In this document: positions 17,914-27,494 of the stretch, in pieces
Numbering within the stretch: position 1 is the first letter of the stretch
Layout: every line of letters begins with the position of its first letter
Source of the DNA: Paraburkholderia phenoliruptrix
Lineage (GTDB): Bacteria > Pseudomonadota > Gammaproteobacteria > Burkholderiales > Burkholderiaceae
Assembly: GCF_019511605.1 (NCBI RefSeq)
Contig: NZ_JAEUAV010000011.1
Span: 62,001 to 126,000 of the forward strand
DNA: 64,000 nt
Direction of reading: 5' to 3'
Position numbers and translations under genes: made by a program
The notes under the pieces: model-generated
What the model was told of the DNA's origin: nothing
Database searches by the model: none
Seen by the model: only the letters and a program-made list of their open reading frames with translations

Positions 17914-19342
17914 CATTGCGATCCGCGTCGCCTCGCTGACAAAAGGCTTCGAGTCTTACGAGCAGCCCTCGCATCGTCTGAAGCGAAGCATCCTTGGCCT
18001 GCTCGGGTCGCTGGCGCCGCTGCCGTCGCTACGGCGAGCACTCTTTGCGGGCGCTCAAAACTGCGTCCGTACCTTTTGGGCTCTGAAGGGGATCGACTTC
18101 GAGATCTCACGCGGCGAAACGGTCGGAATTATCGGACGCAACGGCTCGGGCAAAAGCACCCTGCTGCAGATTATCTGCGGCACCCTCGCTCCCACTGGCG
18201 GCGAAGTGCAAACGCGCGGCCGCATCGCGGCATTGCTGGAACTCGGCTCCGGATTCGACGTCGAGTACACCGGCCGCGAGAACATCTACATGAACGGGCA
18301 ACTGCACGGTCTGAGCCGCGATCAGATCGATGCACGGCTCGAGCAGATTATCGAGTTCGCGGACATCGGCCACTTTATCGACCAGCCCGTCAAAACCTAC
18401 TCCAGCGGCATGTTCGTGCGGCTCGCTTTTGCCGTTATCGCTCATGTGGACGCGGACATATTGGTGATCGACGAGGCACTGGCTGTCGGTGACGCATTCT
18501 TTACGCAAAAGTGCATGCGGTTTCTGCGCCGCTTTCAGCAAACGGGCACGGTCCTCTTCGTCAGCCATGATTCATCTGCTGTTCGCAGTCTGTGCTCGCG
18601 CGTAATCTGGCTCGACCGCGGCGAAATTCGCGAGACCGGCGAAGCGAGGCACGTCTGCACCAGCTATTTCGAGGCCTTCTATCGCCAGCAGCAAGGCGAG
18701 ACCATGTCGTGGACAAGCTCCGAGGACCTGGAGGAAACCGCCTCCCGGACCAATGCGCAAGCTTCGCCCGCCCAGCCCACGCGCGCCGTGACTGCGGACC
18801 AGAGAGAGATGTTCGTGACAAACGCGGCTACGCCGGCCGCGTCGATCATCCCGCTTGACGTCGATCCACATAGCCTGCCTGCTCAGCGTGACGACCCACT
18901 CATCGAATCCGTGCACTTGCTCAGCGAGCAAAGCGCACCCGTCAGTTGGGTGGTTGGCGGCGAGCGAGTGCAGTTGCGCATTCGCGCAAGGCGACCGTCA
19001 TCCGGTTCATTGCCGGTCTTCGCCTTTTTCGTGAAAGACAGGCTGGGCCAGCCGCTATTTGGCGACGACACTTCCCTCACGAATGCACACGAAGATGTAG
19101 CGTTGGACTCGTCGAGCGCGCTGGAGGCGGAATTCCTGTTCGACATGCCCATCCTTCCGCCCGGCGACTACGCATTTACTGCCCTGCTTCTCGTCAATGA
19201 GGCCGGTACGTTTGCCGTACGTGACTGTTTGCACGACGCACTGATCGTCAAATCGGAATCTACGAGCGTTTCTACCGGGCTCGTCGGCGTGCCCATGAGC
19301 AATGTAGCCCTCTTCGTGCGTGACGCCGTCGCGCAGGCTTGA
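17903..19342 (+). CDS. wzt: Polysaccharide ABC transporter ATP-binding protein with Wzt-type C-terminal domain (copy 3)
   Basis: 479 residues from ATG 17903, inside the permease gene; a TTG six bases upstream is possible. Walker A GRNGSGKST (about 78-86), signature YSSGM and Walker B DILVIDEA are present, as is the switch histidine in FVSHDSS. After the ATPase comes a linker of about 90 residues, then a C-terminal beta domain (about 340-470) that would bind the chain terminus. It is co-translated with wzm copy 2. A tandem GT2 gene follows 63 bp later. It is more similar to copy 2 than to copy 1 in the ATPase part. Confidence 0.93.
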   Translation: MSSDIAIRVASLTKGFESYEQPSHRLKRSILGLLGSLAPLPSLRRALFAGAQNCVRTFWALKGIDFEISRGETVGIIGRNGSGKSTLLQIICGTLAPTGGEVQTRGRIAALLELGSGFDVEYTGRENIYMNGQLHGLSRDQIDARLEQIIEFADIGHFIDQPVKTYSSGMFVRLAFAVIAHVDADILVIDEALAVGDAFFTQKCMRFLRRFQQTGTVLFVSHDSSAVRSLCSRVIWLDRGEIRETGEARHVCTSYFEAFYRQQQGETMSWTSSEDLEETASRTNAQASPAQPTRAVTADQREMFVTNAATPAASIIPLDVDPHSLPAQRDDPLIESVHLLSEQSAPVSWVVGGERVQLRIRARRPSSGSLPVFAFFVKDRLGQPLFGDDTSLTNAHEDVALDSSSALEAEFLFDMPILPPGDYAFTALLLVNEAGTFAVRDCLHDALIVKSESTSVSTGLVGVPMSNVALFVRDAVAQA

Positions 19343-19405
19343 TGTTGTTTCGCACCCGAAGAACCCTTAACCATTGCAACAACGCGATTCGTTCGCGCCT
19401 TGAAA

Positions 19406-21574
19406 ATGACGTCTGACCAGAAAGTCGACGATTCTCGACGCGCCCTGCTTCCGGGCACCGCACCTGCCGGATCAAACGTCGAAGCGGAACTCGCCGCAGC
19501 AACGCAGCGGATCGAACTGTTGGAGGAAAAGCTCTCGAGCGCTCTTGAGATGCTGAGCCAACATGTGTCGACGGAAAACGAACGGGTACGACTACAAGTC
19601 GAACTGCAGCAGGTTCTCAACTCGCCGTCGTGGCGCATCACCGCGCCTTTGCGCCGACTGTCCGCCATGGCTCGCGCCATCCGTCTCGTGTGGGGGACGA
19701 TTCAGCGCCAGGCAAACGTGCAAGGCAGCTACGCCGGCGCCATCCGCCACTACGCTTCGGCACTGCGCCGCACCGGGTTGTCTGGCGCGCGCGATCATCT
19801 TCGCCGTCTGCAAAGCGGGGTTGGTTTCGCAGACAGACCGCCCCCGGAGGCCGTCTACAACGAGTGGATCGCCCGCTACGACACATTCAGCGAAACCGAG
19901 CGCGAAAAGGCACAGGAGATCATGGCGGCGTTCACGCGTCAGCCGCTCATTTCCGTGGTCGTGCCGACGTATAACAGCGACCCGGTGTTCCTGGAAGCGA
20001 TGATCCAGTCGGTGCTGAACCAGGTCTATCCACACTGGGAATTGTGCATAGCAGACGACGCGTCCACTCGACCGGAGCCGGCGCAGATTCTGCGCAAGTA
20101 CATGTCGCTAGATAGCCGGATCAAGGTCGTGTTTCGCGACGTGAACGGGCATATATCGGAAGCGAGCAACAGCGCGCTTGCGATTGCGACTGGCCAGTAC
20201 ATCGCGTTGCTGGACCACGACGATGTCCTGCCGGCCCATGCACTCTTCTCGGTGGCGCGCTACATCAACAAGCATCCCGACGCGCGGATGTTCTATAGCG
20301 ACGAGGACAAGCTCACCGCCGACGGAAAGCGGACAATGCCGTACTTCAAGTGCGACTGGAACCCGCAGTTGTTTCTGTCCCAGAACATGTTCTCTCATCT
20401 GGGTGTCTTCGAAGCTGCGTTGGTGCGCGAGGCGGGCGGCTTCCGCAAAGGCTTTGAAGGGAGTCAGGACTACGACCTCACTTTACGCTGTGTAGAAATC
20501 GCCGGGCACGAAAAGGTCGTGCATATTCCTCACGTGCTTTACCACTGGCGTATTGCACCGGGCAGCACAGCCAGTAGCGGAAGCGAGAAACCCTATGCGC
20601 TGGTCGCCGCGATTCGCGCTCTGGAGGAACATCTCCAACGCATCCAGGCTGAAGCGACGGTCGAACAGGTTTTCGACGAGCCGCCCATCATGCGCGTTCG
20701 CTACGCGGTGCCTCACCCCGCCCCCAAGGTGTCGATCATCATCCCGACACGCGACGGCGTCGATTTGCTTCGCCAATGCATCGACAGCATTTTCCTGCGT
20801 ACGATCTATCCTAACTACGAGATCATCGTCGTGGATAACGGAAGCGTCAAAGAAGAAACGTTGAGTTACTTCGCGCAGATCTCCGAGCAACGCAACGTGC
20901 GCATTCTTCGCGACGATTCACCGTTTAACTTCTCTGCGCTTAACAATCGCGCTGCGGCCGTTGCGACCGGCGAATATCTTTGTCTCCTGAACAACGACAT
21001 CGAGGTCATTTCGCCGGACTGGCTCAACGAGATGGTGGGGGTCGCGGGCCAACCCGGTCACGGTGCGGTGGGCGCGGCGCTCTGGTATCCGGACAACACC
21101 TTGCAGCATGGGGGAGTTCTGATGGGGCTGGGCGGTGTGGCTGGCCATATCCATCACAAGATGAAACGCGGGCTGTTCGGCTATTTTGGCCGGGCAGTGA
21201 TGCGGCAAAACCTTTCCGCGGTAACCGCGGCATGCCTCGTTATCCGTAAGTCGATTTACGACGAAGTCGGCGGACTGGATGAAGAACTCGCGGTTGCATT
21301 CAACGACGTTGATTTCTGCTTGCGAGTGGGCGAAGCGGGTTACAAAAACGTGTGGACGCCGCACGCTGAGCTGTACCATCACGAGTCGGCCACACGGGGC
21401 TCCGATATGGCCCCGGACAAGTACGACAGGTTTGTGAAAGAAGTTAGATGGATGGAGAAGCGTTGGGCGGACAAGCTCGCGTATGACCCAGCCTACAACC
21501 CGAATCTGACGCTGAACCCGCAACTGCCGTTATTCACGTTAGCGGATCCACCGCGCACGCACATACTCGACTGA
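19406..21574 (+). CDS. Large glycosyltransferase with two GT2 domains
   Basis: 722 residues from ATG 19406 (a TTG two codons upstream is possible). A short coiled coil (about 24-70) leads into SWRITAPLRRL (75-85). The first GT2 domain starts at about 180 (ISVVVPTYN) with LLDHDDVLPAH near 270. The second starts at about 440 (PKVSIIIPTRDG) with LLNNDIEVI and HHESATRG. This layout is common in bacterial O-antigen polymerising or rhamnan-type glycosyltransferases that add two linkages. The coiled coil plus SWRxTxPLR linker also occurs in the 1106-residue protein, suggesting both work on the same glycan. It follows wzt copy 3 and converges on the rhamnosyltransferase gene. Confidence 0.9.
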   Translation: MTSDQKVDDSRRALLPGTAPAGSNVEAELAAATQRIELLEEKLSSALEMLSQHVSTENERVRLQVELQQVLNSPSWRITAPLRRLSAMARAIRLVWGTIQRQANVQGSYAGAIRHYASALRRTGLSGARDHLRRLQSGVGFADRPPPEAVYNEWIARYDTFSETEREKAQEIMAAFTRQPLISVVVPTYNSDPVFLEAMIQSVLNQVYPHWELCIADDASTRPEPAQILRKYMSLDSRIKVVFRDVNGHISEASNSALAIATGQYIALLDHDDVLPAHALFSVARYINKHPDARMFYSDEDKLTADGKRTMPYFKCDWNPQLFLSQNMFSHLGVFEAALVREAGGFRKGFEGSQDYDLTLRCVEIAGHEKVVHIPHVLYHWRIAPGSTASSGSEKPYALVAAIRALEEHLQRIQAEATVEQVFDEPPIMRVRYAVPHPAPKVSIIIPTRDGVDLLRQCIDSIFLRTIYPNYEIIVVDNGSVKEETLSYFAQISEQRNVRILRDDSPFNFSALNNRAAAVATGEYLCLLNNDIEVISPDWLNEMVGVAGQPGHGAVGAALWYPDNTLQHGGVLMGLGGVAGHIHHKMKRGLFGYFGRAVMRQNLSAVTAACLVIRKSIYDEVGGLDEELAVAFNDVDFCLRVGEAGYKNVWTPHAELYHHESATRGSDMAPDKYDRFVKEVRWMEKRWADKLAYDPAYNPNLTLNPQLPLFTLADPPRTHILD

Positions 21575-21640
21575 AGATTGCGGTGTGCGTTCGTGTCGAA
21601 GAGTGCCACTGCTCGCCTCGTCGCCGCCGCTACACCTCGC

Positions 21641-22549
21641 TTAACGGCCGCGGTACGCGCCAAGCCGCCCGCGCAAACCGTCGCGAATCCCACGCCATAC
21701 CATGACGAGGTGTTCTTTGCGTCGCTCGGGGAAAAAGCAGTAAATCACAATTCGAACGGGCAGCTTCACCAGTTCGGTGCTTTTCCACGTCACCGGCATT
21801 GATGAGCGCTTCATCAATGCAACGACATTGCGGAATTGATAGTAGTGCCGCAGTGGTCCATGCATCGGATAGCTGCGCCCCAACACGCGGACCGGTTCCC
21901 CACCGAGTTCGTGACTCATACGAACCCAGGGCACGCCAAGAACGCGGAAGCCTTTCTGCTTCGCGCGGACACACCATTCCAGATCGACGAAATCAATGAA
22001 CAGCGCGTCGTCCATCGGGCCGATGTCCGCCCACCAGCGAAGGTTGATGCACGAGCCGGAAGAAATGAGGAAGTCGACGTCGATCGGCTCATCGCCAGTC
22101 GGAGAGATGCGCTCGAGCGTCCACCATTTGAAGCGAACGAACGGCGCGACACCGCGCAAGCGAGGGTCGTCGTACGCCGGTCCGACCAGCGCCACCCGTT
22201 CTTGCGATGCGTTGGCGCGCGCAATGATGGCCGGCAACTCGGTCAACAGCGACGCAGGCGGTTCGCTATCCTGGTCGAACAGAATCGCGACCTCGAATCC
22301 CTCGCGAATCAGTAGTTCGATACCCTGGTTGATTGCGGTTGCAATACCGAGATTCTCACCATTGCACAGGTATTCAATCGAATCTGATAAGCCGAGTTCG
22401 CTTTTGCCGCGTAAAGAAGGCGTGTTGTCGACCACGACGCAGCGCATTGTGGCTGCAAGACGGTTGGCGCGCTCAACGCAGGCGGCGTCCGGATGGTAGA
22501 GAACCACGACTGCGCCTGAGCGTGGCTTCCGCACTTCGCCGCCGTTCAC
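21641..22549 (-). CDS. Rhamnosyltransferase-like GT2 glycosyltransferase
   Basis: 302 residues if it starts at GTG 22549, whose GTGA overlaps the rmlD stop; a TTG at 22564 is an alternative. The protein begins AVVVLYHPD and has CVVVDNT, NLGIATAINQGIELL, LFDQDSEPP and FIDFVDLEWCVRAKQKGF, the pattern of dTDP-rhamnosyltransferases of the RfbF/RhlC group. It probably transfers L-rhamnose from dTDP-L-rhamnose to the growing O-chain on the cytoplasmic face. Translational coupling to rmlD supports the donor assignment. It is the last gene of the rmlBACD unit and converges with the tandem GT2 gene. Confidence 0.86.
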   Translation of the reverse strand: MNGGEVRKPRSGAVVVLYHPDAACVERANRLAATMRCVVVDNTPSLRGKSELGLSDSIEYLCNGENLGIATAINQGIELLIREGFEVAILFDQDSEPPASLLTELPAIIARANASQERVALVGPAYDDPRLRGVAPFVRFKWWTLERISPTGDEPIDVDFLISSGSCINLRWWADIGPMDDALFIDFVDLEWCVRAKQKGFRVLGVPWVRMSHELGGEPVRVLGRSYPMHGPLRHYYQFRNVVALMKRSSMPVTWKSTELVKLPVRIVIYCFFPERRKEHLVMVWRGIRDGLRGRLGAYRGR

Positions 22550-23439
22550 CTCGTAGCCAGGCAAAGGCGCAATGCTTCACGCCAATCAGGCGCGCGTACA
22601 CCGAATGTGGCAGCGAGCTTTTCGTTCGACATGCGCGAATTGCTCGGGCGCGTGGCCGGCGTTGGATAGGCCGCAGCAGGAATAGGCTTTACAGTCGGCT
22701 TCTTTTCAAGCTCCGAGAACTCGAAAATGGCTTCAGCAAAACCGTGCCACGACGTGGCACCCGAGGCGGTGAGGTGATAAATGCCGGAATGCTTTTCCCA
22801 CCAATCGGACTGATTGGGTGCAACGGCTTGTGCGAGCACGTTGGCGCTTAGGGCCGCAATCGTATTGGCCCACGTGGGCGCTCCGAACTGGTCAGCTACC
22901 ACGCTCAGTTCGCTACGCTCCGCGCCAAGACGCAACATGGTGAGCAAGAAGTTCTTGCCTCGTGTTCCGTATACCCAGCTCGTGCGGAAAATCAGATGCG
23001 AGCAGCCGGAGTTCGCAATGGCCTGCTCGCCAGCGAGCTTGCTTTTGCCGTAGACGTTCTGTGGGTTGACGGGGTCGTCCTCCGCGTAAAGGCCGGATTT
23101 CGTTCCGTCAAATACATAGTCCGTCGAATAATGGACGAGCGCCGCTCCGATTTTTCTGGCTTCTTCAGCCAGCACGCCGGGCGCTTCGGCATTGAGCCGC
23201 ATGGCCGCGTCGACGTCGGTTTCAGCCTTGTCGACCGCAGTGTGCGCTGCGGGATTCACAATCAGGCCCGGCCTTATTTCGCGGACCACTCGACGCACCT
23301 GATCCAGATCGGCCAGATCCAGTCCGCTACGGTCTAGCGCGACGACTTTGCCCAAGCCCTGGAGTGTTCGTGCCAGTTCAAAACCGACCTGGCCATTCAC
23401 TCCGGTGAGGAGGATTGTTTGTTCTTTACCCGCGTTCAT
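22546..23439 (-). CDS. rmlD: dTDP-4-dehydrorhamnose reductase
   Basis: 297 residues of an extended short-chain dehydrogenase fold. It has the nucleotide motif TGVNGQVGFELA at the N-terminus, the NPAAHTAVDKAETD block and the STDYVFDG plus YGKSK catalytic elements. It performs the last step of dTDP-L-rhamnose synthesis, NADPH reduction of dTDP-4-keto-L-rhamnose. It starts a few bases after rmlC and ends overlapping the rhamnosyltransferase start, in the order rmlB-A-C-D-transferase. Confidence 0.96.
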   Translation of the reverse strand: MNAGKEQTILLTGVNGQVGFELARTLQGLGKVVALDRSGLDLADLDQVRRVVREIRPGLIVNPAAHTAVDKAETDVDAAMRLNAEAPGVLAEEARKIGAALVHYSTDYVFDGTKSGLYAEDDPVNPQNVYGKSKLAGEQAIANSGCSHLIFRTSWVYGTRGKNFLLTMLRLGAERSELSVVADQFGAPTWANTIAALSANVLAQAVAPNQSDWWEKHSGIYHLTASGATSWHGFAEAIFEFSELEKKPTVKPIPAAAYPTPATRPSNSRMSNEKLAATFGVRAPDWREALRLCLATR

Positions 23440-23445
23440 ACGGCC

Positions 23446-23997
23446 TCAGGCGAAATGCTCTGCGTCACCCAACCGCTTCCCCGCCGCGTCCTTCGCTGCG
23501 AGCAGCGGCTCGAAGTCGATAGGCCACTCGATGCCAATTTCCGGGTCGTTCCAGACGATGCTGCGCTCGTGCTCGGGAAACCAGTAGTCGGTAGTCTTAT
23601 AGAGAAACTGGGCGGACTCGGACAGCACCACAAACCCATGCGCAAACCCAGGCGGCACCCAAAGTTGCCGATGGTTCTCCACCGACAGCGTCACTCCCAC
23701 CCACTTCCCGAAATTCGGCGAACTCTTGCGAATGTCCACCGCGACGTCGAACACCTCGCCTTCCACCACACGCACCAGCTTGCCCTGCGCATGCTGAATC
23801 TGATAATGCAGGCCGCGCAGCACGCCCTTGGCGGAGCGCGAATGATTGTCCTGCACGAACGTCACGCCAGGCTCGACGTGCTCCGCGAACTCCAACGCGT
23901 TGAAGCTCTCGTAGAAATAGCCGCGCGCATCGCCGAACACCTTCGGCTCGACGATCTTGACTTCAGGCAGCGCCGTAGCGGTTACTTGGATGGCCAT
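23446..23997 (-). CDS. rmlC: dTDP-4-dehydrorhamnose 3,5-epimerase
   Basis: 183 residues from ATG 23997. The frame continues upstream into rmlA, but family length and the conserved start ([18 protein letters not shown]) fix this codon. Motifs include [29 protein letters not shown] and the [10 protein letters not shown] block. It epimerises C3 and C5 of dTDP-4-keto-6-deoxyglucose. It overlaps the end of rmlA by 16 bp and is followed closely by rmlD. Confidence 0.96.
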   Translation of the reverse strand: MAIQVTATALPEVKIVEPKVFGDARGYFYESFNALEFAEHVEPGVTFVQDNHSRSAKGVLRGLHYQIQHAQGKLVRVVEGEVFDVAVDIRKSSPNFGKWVGVTLSVENHRQLWVPPGFAHGFVVLSESAQFLYKTTDYWFPEHERSIVWNDPEIGIEWPIDFEPLLAAKDAAGKRLGDAEHFA

Positions 23998-24875
23998 GCG
24001 ACTTGGTCCGTAAGAATGTTTTGCAGATACTTGCCATAGGCGTTTTTCGCGAGCGGCGCGGCGAGCGCGAGCAACTGCTCGGCGCCGATCCACTGCCGGC
24101 GGTACGCGATTTCCTCGGGACAGGCGACCACGAGGCCCTGGCGCTTCTGCAAGGTCGCGATGAAGGTGGCCGCTTCGATCAGCGAATCATGCGTGCCCGT
24201 GTCGAGCCACGCATAGCCGCGGCCCATGATCTCGACGTTCAACGCGGCGTTGGCGAGGTAACGCGAATTGACGTCGGTAATTTCGAGCTCGCCGCGCGGC
24301 GACGGCTTGATATCCGCAGCGATGTCGCAGACCTGCTTGTCGTAGAAGTAGAGGCCCGTGACCGCGTAGTTCGAACGCGGTTTGGCAGGCTTTTCCTCAA
24401 TCGACAGGGCGCGGAACTGCTTGTCGAACTCGACCACGCCATAGCGCTCCGGATCGTGCACGTGGTAGGCGAACACGGTCGCGCCTTCGGCCTGATTGTT
24501 CGCGCGCTCGAGCTGCTTTGCGAGATCGTGGCCGTAGAAAATGTTGTCGCCGAGAATCAGCGCCGACGGATCGTTGCCGACAAACTCGCGCCCGATGATG
24601 AACGCCTGCGCGAGACCGTCCGGCGAAGGCTGAACCGCGTACTGAATGTTCATGCCCCACTGGCTGCCGTCGCCGAGCATCGCTTCAAAGCGCGGGGTGT
24701 CCTGCGGCGTGGAGATGATCAGCACGTCGCGAATACCCGCCACCATCAGCGTGGAAAGCGGGTAGTAGATCATCGGCTTGTCGTACACCGGCAGCAGTTG
24801 CTTGGAGACGACATGCGTGATCGGATACAGCCGCGTGCCCGATCCGCCCGCGAGAATAATGCCTTTGCGCGCCAT
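23982..24875 (-). CDS. rmlA: Glucose-1-phosphate thymidylyltransferase
   Basis: 297 residues from ATG 24875, 10 bp after the rmlB stop; an upstream in-frame extension is ignored because the family starts at [16 protein letters not shown]. The nucleotidyltransferase signature [11 protein letters not shown] and the [17 protein letters not shown] segment are intact. It joins dTTP and glucose-1-phosphate to give dTDP-glucose, and is normally feedback-inhibited by dTDP-L-rhamnose. Confidence 0.97.
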   Translation of the reverse strand: MARKGIILAGGSGTRLYPITHVVSKQLLPVYDKPMIYYPLSTLMVAGIRDVLIISTPQDTPRFEAMLGDGSQWGMNIQYAVQPSPDGLAQAFIIGREFVGNDPSALILGDNIFYGHDLAKQLERANNQAEGATVFAYHVHDPERYGVVEFDKQFRALSIEEKPAKPRSNYAVTGLYFYDKQVCDIAADIKPSPRGELEITDVNSRYLANAALNVEIMGRGYAWLDTGTHDSLIEAATFIATLQKRQGLVVACPEEIAYRRQWIGAEQLLALAAPLAKNAYGKYLQNILTDQVAWPSK

Positions 24876-24885
24876 GGCTATGCCC

Positions 24886-25947
24886 TTACGCGCGCTGCGC
24901 GTAGTTCGTCTCAACCCACTTGCGGTACTCGCCCGAAGCGACTTCGTCAGACCACGCCTGATTGTCGAGATACCACTGGACCGTTTTGGCCAGACCCGTC
25001 TCGAAGGTTTCGGCCGGCTTCCAGCCGAGCTCGCGTTCGAGCTTGCGCGCGTCGATTGCGTAACGGCGGTCGTGGCCCGGGCGGTCCTTCACGTAAGTGA
25101 TCTGGTCGCGGTACGAACCCGCCGCCTTCGGACGAAGCTTGTCGAGCAGATCGCACAGCGTGTGCACGACCTCGAGGTTCTTTTTCTCGTTCCAGCCGCC
25201 CACGTTGTACGTCTCGCCCGGCACGCCGCGCGCGAGCACTTCGCGAATCGCGCTGCAATGGTCGCCCACATACAGCCAGTCGCGCACGTTCTGCCCGTCG
25301 CCGTACACCGGCAGCGGTTTGCCGCCGAGCGCATTGGCGATCATCAGCGGAATCAGTTTTTCGGGGAACTGGTACGGACCGTAGTTGTTCGAGCAGTTCG
25401 TGGTGAGCACCGGCAAACCGTACGTGTGATGGTACGCACGCACGAGGTGGTCCGAACCCGCTTTGGTAGCCGAATACGGGCTATTGGGCGCGTACGGCGT
25501 GGTTTCGGAGAACTGCGGATCGGTTGCGGAAAGCGAGCCGAACACTTCGTCGGTCGAAACGTGCAGGAAGCGGAACGCGGCCTTGTCGGCCTCGCCGAGC
25601 GTGTTCCAGTAGCTTCGCGCGGCTTCGAGCAGCGTGAAGGTGCCCACGACGTTGGTCTGCACGAAATCGGCGGGACCGTGGATTGAACGGTCCACGTGAC
25701 TTTCGGCGGCGAAGTGCAGCACGGCGCGCGGCTTGTGCTCGGCAAACAGGGCGTCCATGGCGGCGCGGTCGCAAATGTCCGCGCGCACGAAAACATGCTT
25801 GGGGTTACCCTGTTGCGACTTGAGCGTGCCGAGATTGCCGGCATAGGTCAGCTTGTCAACGTTCAGCACCGCTTCGTCCGACGTATTTAGCCAGTCGAGC
25901 ACGAAATTGGCGCCGATAAAGCCGGCACCGCCCGTTACCAGAATCAT
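24886..25947 (-). CDS. rmlB: dTDP-glucose 4,6-dehydratase
   Basis: 353 residues. It has the Rossmann motif [15 protein letters not shown] at the N-terminus, [12 protein letters not shown], the catalytic STDEVFG and [10 protein letters not shown] elements, and [18 protein letters not shown]. It converts dTDP-glucose to the 4-keto-6-deoxy intermediate using bound NAD. It is the first gene of the rml unit; a TATAAT box lies about 145 bp upstream. In Burkholderia-type O-antigen loci, rmlB next to apaH marks the boundary with housekeeping DNA, as seems true here. Confidence 0.97.
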   Translation of the reverse strand: MILVTGGAGFIGANFVLDWLNTSDEAVLNVDKLTYAGNLGTLKSQQGNPKHVFVRADICDRAAMDALFAEHKPRAVLHFAAESHVDRSIHGPADFVQTNVVGTFTLLEAARSYWNTLGEADKAAFRFLHVSTDEVFGSLSATDPQFSETTPYAPNSPYSATKAGSDHLVRAYHHTYGLPVLTTNCSNNYGPYQFPEKLIPLMIANALGGKPLPVYGDGQNVRDWLYVGDHCSAIREVLARGVPGETYNVGGWNEKKNLEVVHTLCDLLDKLRPKAAGSYRDQITYVKDRPGHDRRYAIDARKLERELGWKPAETFETGLAKTVQWYLDNQAWSDEVASGEYRKWVETNYAQRA

Positions 25948-26092
25948 GAAATTCCCTTCCAGATGTCAGCGGCAGCCCCGGCCATTGGTCGGCCGGCCCG
26001 CTCGCCACGCGTTGTGGAGTCTGTTTATTTCGGCGCCCGCGGCCTGTACACACAGTACGCAGACGCTCAGACGCCAATCTTATGAACCCCAG

Positions 26093-26098
26093 ATTATA
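26093..26098 (-). promoter_or_regulatory. Candidate -10 box for the rmlBACD operon
   Basis: A consensus TATAAT on the minus strand lies about 145 bp before rmlB; at 16-17 bp spacing the -35 would be a weak TAGTTT/CTAGTT. Confidence 0.4.
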
Positions 26099-26292
26099 AA
26101 GCCGTGGAGAACAAAAACTAGGACCCTAACAACTTGAAACAGCTTGACAAGCGGCGTTTCAGCTGCATTTTCCGCGACATGACGTACACCGTTCATGCCC
26201 ACCGGATCGCCACAGCGCATACGTAAGGATTTTGTACGATCGCACGCGTTATCCGATACACGCAGTACGTGCCGCAAAAGCGTTGAGGGACG

Positions 26293-26319
26293 GATCGGGC
26301 GCGGGCCGCGCCCGATCCG
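26293..26319 (-). terminator. Perfect 12-bp hairpin downstream of rmd
   Basis: GGATCGGGCGCG (26293-26304) and CGCGCCCGATCC (26308-26319) pair perfectly around a 3-nt loop, 48 bp after the rmd stop. The minus strand shows a short TTTT only about 20 bases further on. It probably separates rmd from rmlB transcription. Confidence 0.5.
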
Positions 26320-26366
26320 GGCCCGGCGCGCGTTGGGCGGACCGGCGAGCGCCAGCCCGCCTGTTT

Positions 26367-27278
26367 TCAGGCGGCCAGCATCCAGCGCAGCGTATCCATG
26401 AACGGAATGGCCTGCACCTGCGGAACCAGCGCGCGCAGCTTGGCGGGCGACCCGGCGAGCACTTTGACGTCGGTTTGCCGCACGAATGCAGGGTTGATAT
26501 TCACCTGCAGCTTGTGGCCGGTCAGATCGCTTGCGGCGGACAGAATCTCGCGCAGCGTATAGGGCGTGCCCGTGCAGACGTTCACTGTCTCGCTCGTCGC
26601 GTCGGAATCGAGCAGGGCTTCGTAAGCGCGCACCACATAACGCACGTCGGAGAAATCGCGCGCTACGTCGATATTGCCCAACTCGATGGACGGCTCGCGC
26701 CGCGCGAAATGCTCGACGATCTTCGGCACGAGGAAGTTGGACGCCTGTCCGCGGCCGGTGTAGTTGAACGGCCGCACGATCAGAATAGGCAGACGGTCGA
26801 ACCACGTGTGCACCATCGTTTCCATGGCCGCCTTGCTCGCCGCATAGTGATTGACCGGCGTGAGCGGAAAGCTTTCGTCGATCGCATCGCTCGTCACGTT
26901 GCCGTACACATTCGCACTGCTCGCAATCAGCGCCTTGCGCGGCGTGTGGCCGGTCGCGGCGCAAGCCTCCAGCAGATTCAGCGTGCCCAGCACATTGACG
27001 CGGTAGAAGTCGAGCGGATCGTCATGCCCGACAAAGCTGATCGCGGCAAGGTGCACGATGTAATCGGGCCGCACGGTTTCGATCACGCGCCGGCAGTTTT
27101 CCGGCGAGGTAATGTCGAGCCGCAGGCGGGTGGGTGTTTGCTCTTCGTCGCGACCGGCGAAGGTTTCGATCACGGTATGGCCGCGCTCGCGCAAGTTGTC
27201 CACCAGATAGCGGCCAGTAAAGCCGCCCGCCCCGGTGACGAGCGTGCGGACGGGTTGCTGCGCATGGAAAGACGACAT
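26367..27278 (-). CDS. rmd: NAD-dependent sugar reductase, probably GDP-6-deoxy-D-lyxo-4-hexulose reductase
   Basis: 303 residues from ATG 27278, chosen for the CGGAGA upstream; the frame runs on to 27317. It is an extended short-chain dehydrogenase: [15 protein letters not shown] at the start, [20 protein letters not shown] and the YAASKAAME catalytic pair, and [10 protein letters not shown]. The pattern fits Rmd-type reductases that turn GDP-4-keto-6-deoxy-mannose into GDP-D-rhamnose. ManC in the same locus would supply GDP-mannose, but the intermediate GMD dehydratase is not in this window. A UDP- or dTDP-sugar epimerase is the main alternative. Confidence 0.75.
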   Translation of the reverse strand: MSSFHAQQPVRTLVTGAGGFTGRYLVDNLRERGHTVIETFAGRDEEQTPTRLRLDITSPENCRRVIETVRPDYIVHLAAISFVGHDDPLDFYRVNVLGTLNLLEACAATGHTPRKALIASSANVYGNVTSDAIDESFPLTPVNHYAASKAAMETMVHTWFDRLPILIVRPFNYTGRGQASNFLVPKIVEHFARREPSIELGNIDVARDFSDVRYVVRAYEALLDSDATSETVNVCTGTPYTLREILSAASDLTGHKLQVNINPAFVRQTDVKVLAGSPAKLRALVPQVQAIPFMDTLRWMLAA

Positions 27279-27494
27279 GCATTCTCCGTTCACGAGGGTC
27301 ATCCTGTTGTGATGCAATATCGCGCCAGTCGTTCACTGCAAGCCGACGCGCGCGCGCAAAAAAGACGCCGCGTGGCCGCACCAACCGATGCCGGCGCCGC
27401 AAACGGGCTATTATGTCACGCTCTTTTGCTGCACCGCCTCAACGCGGCACGCGCCGTGCGCCGCCGCGTGTATCGAACCGCCAACATTCTGTCG

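Larger units (their letters stand above)
25948..26366. other. Intergenic region between rmlB and rmd
   Basis: About 420 bp without a convincing gene. It contains the candidate rmlB promoter (26093-26098) and a strong hairpin after rmd (26293-26319). Nothing else was recognised. Confidence 0.5.

Noticed and set aside
26232..27494. Long in-frame extension upstream of apaH that would give a 719-residue protein
   Set aside because: It is antisense to rmd, has no domain pattern, and the ApaH start at 27495 matches the family.
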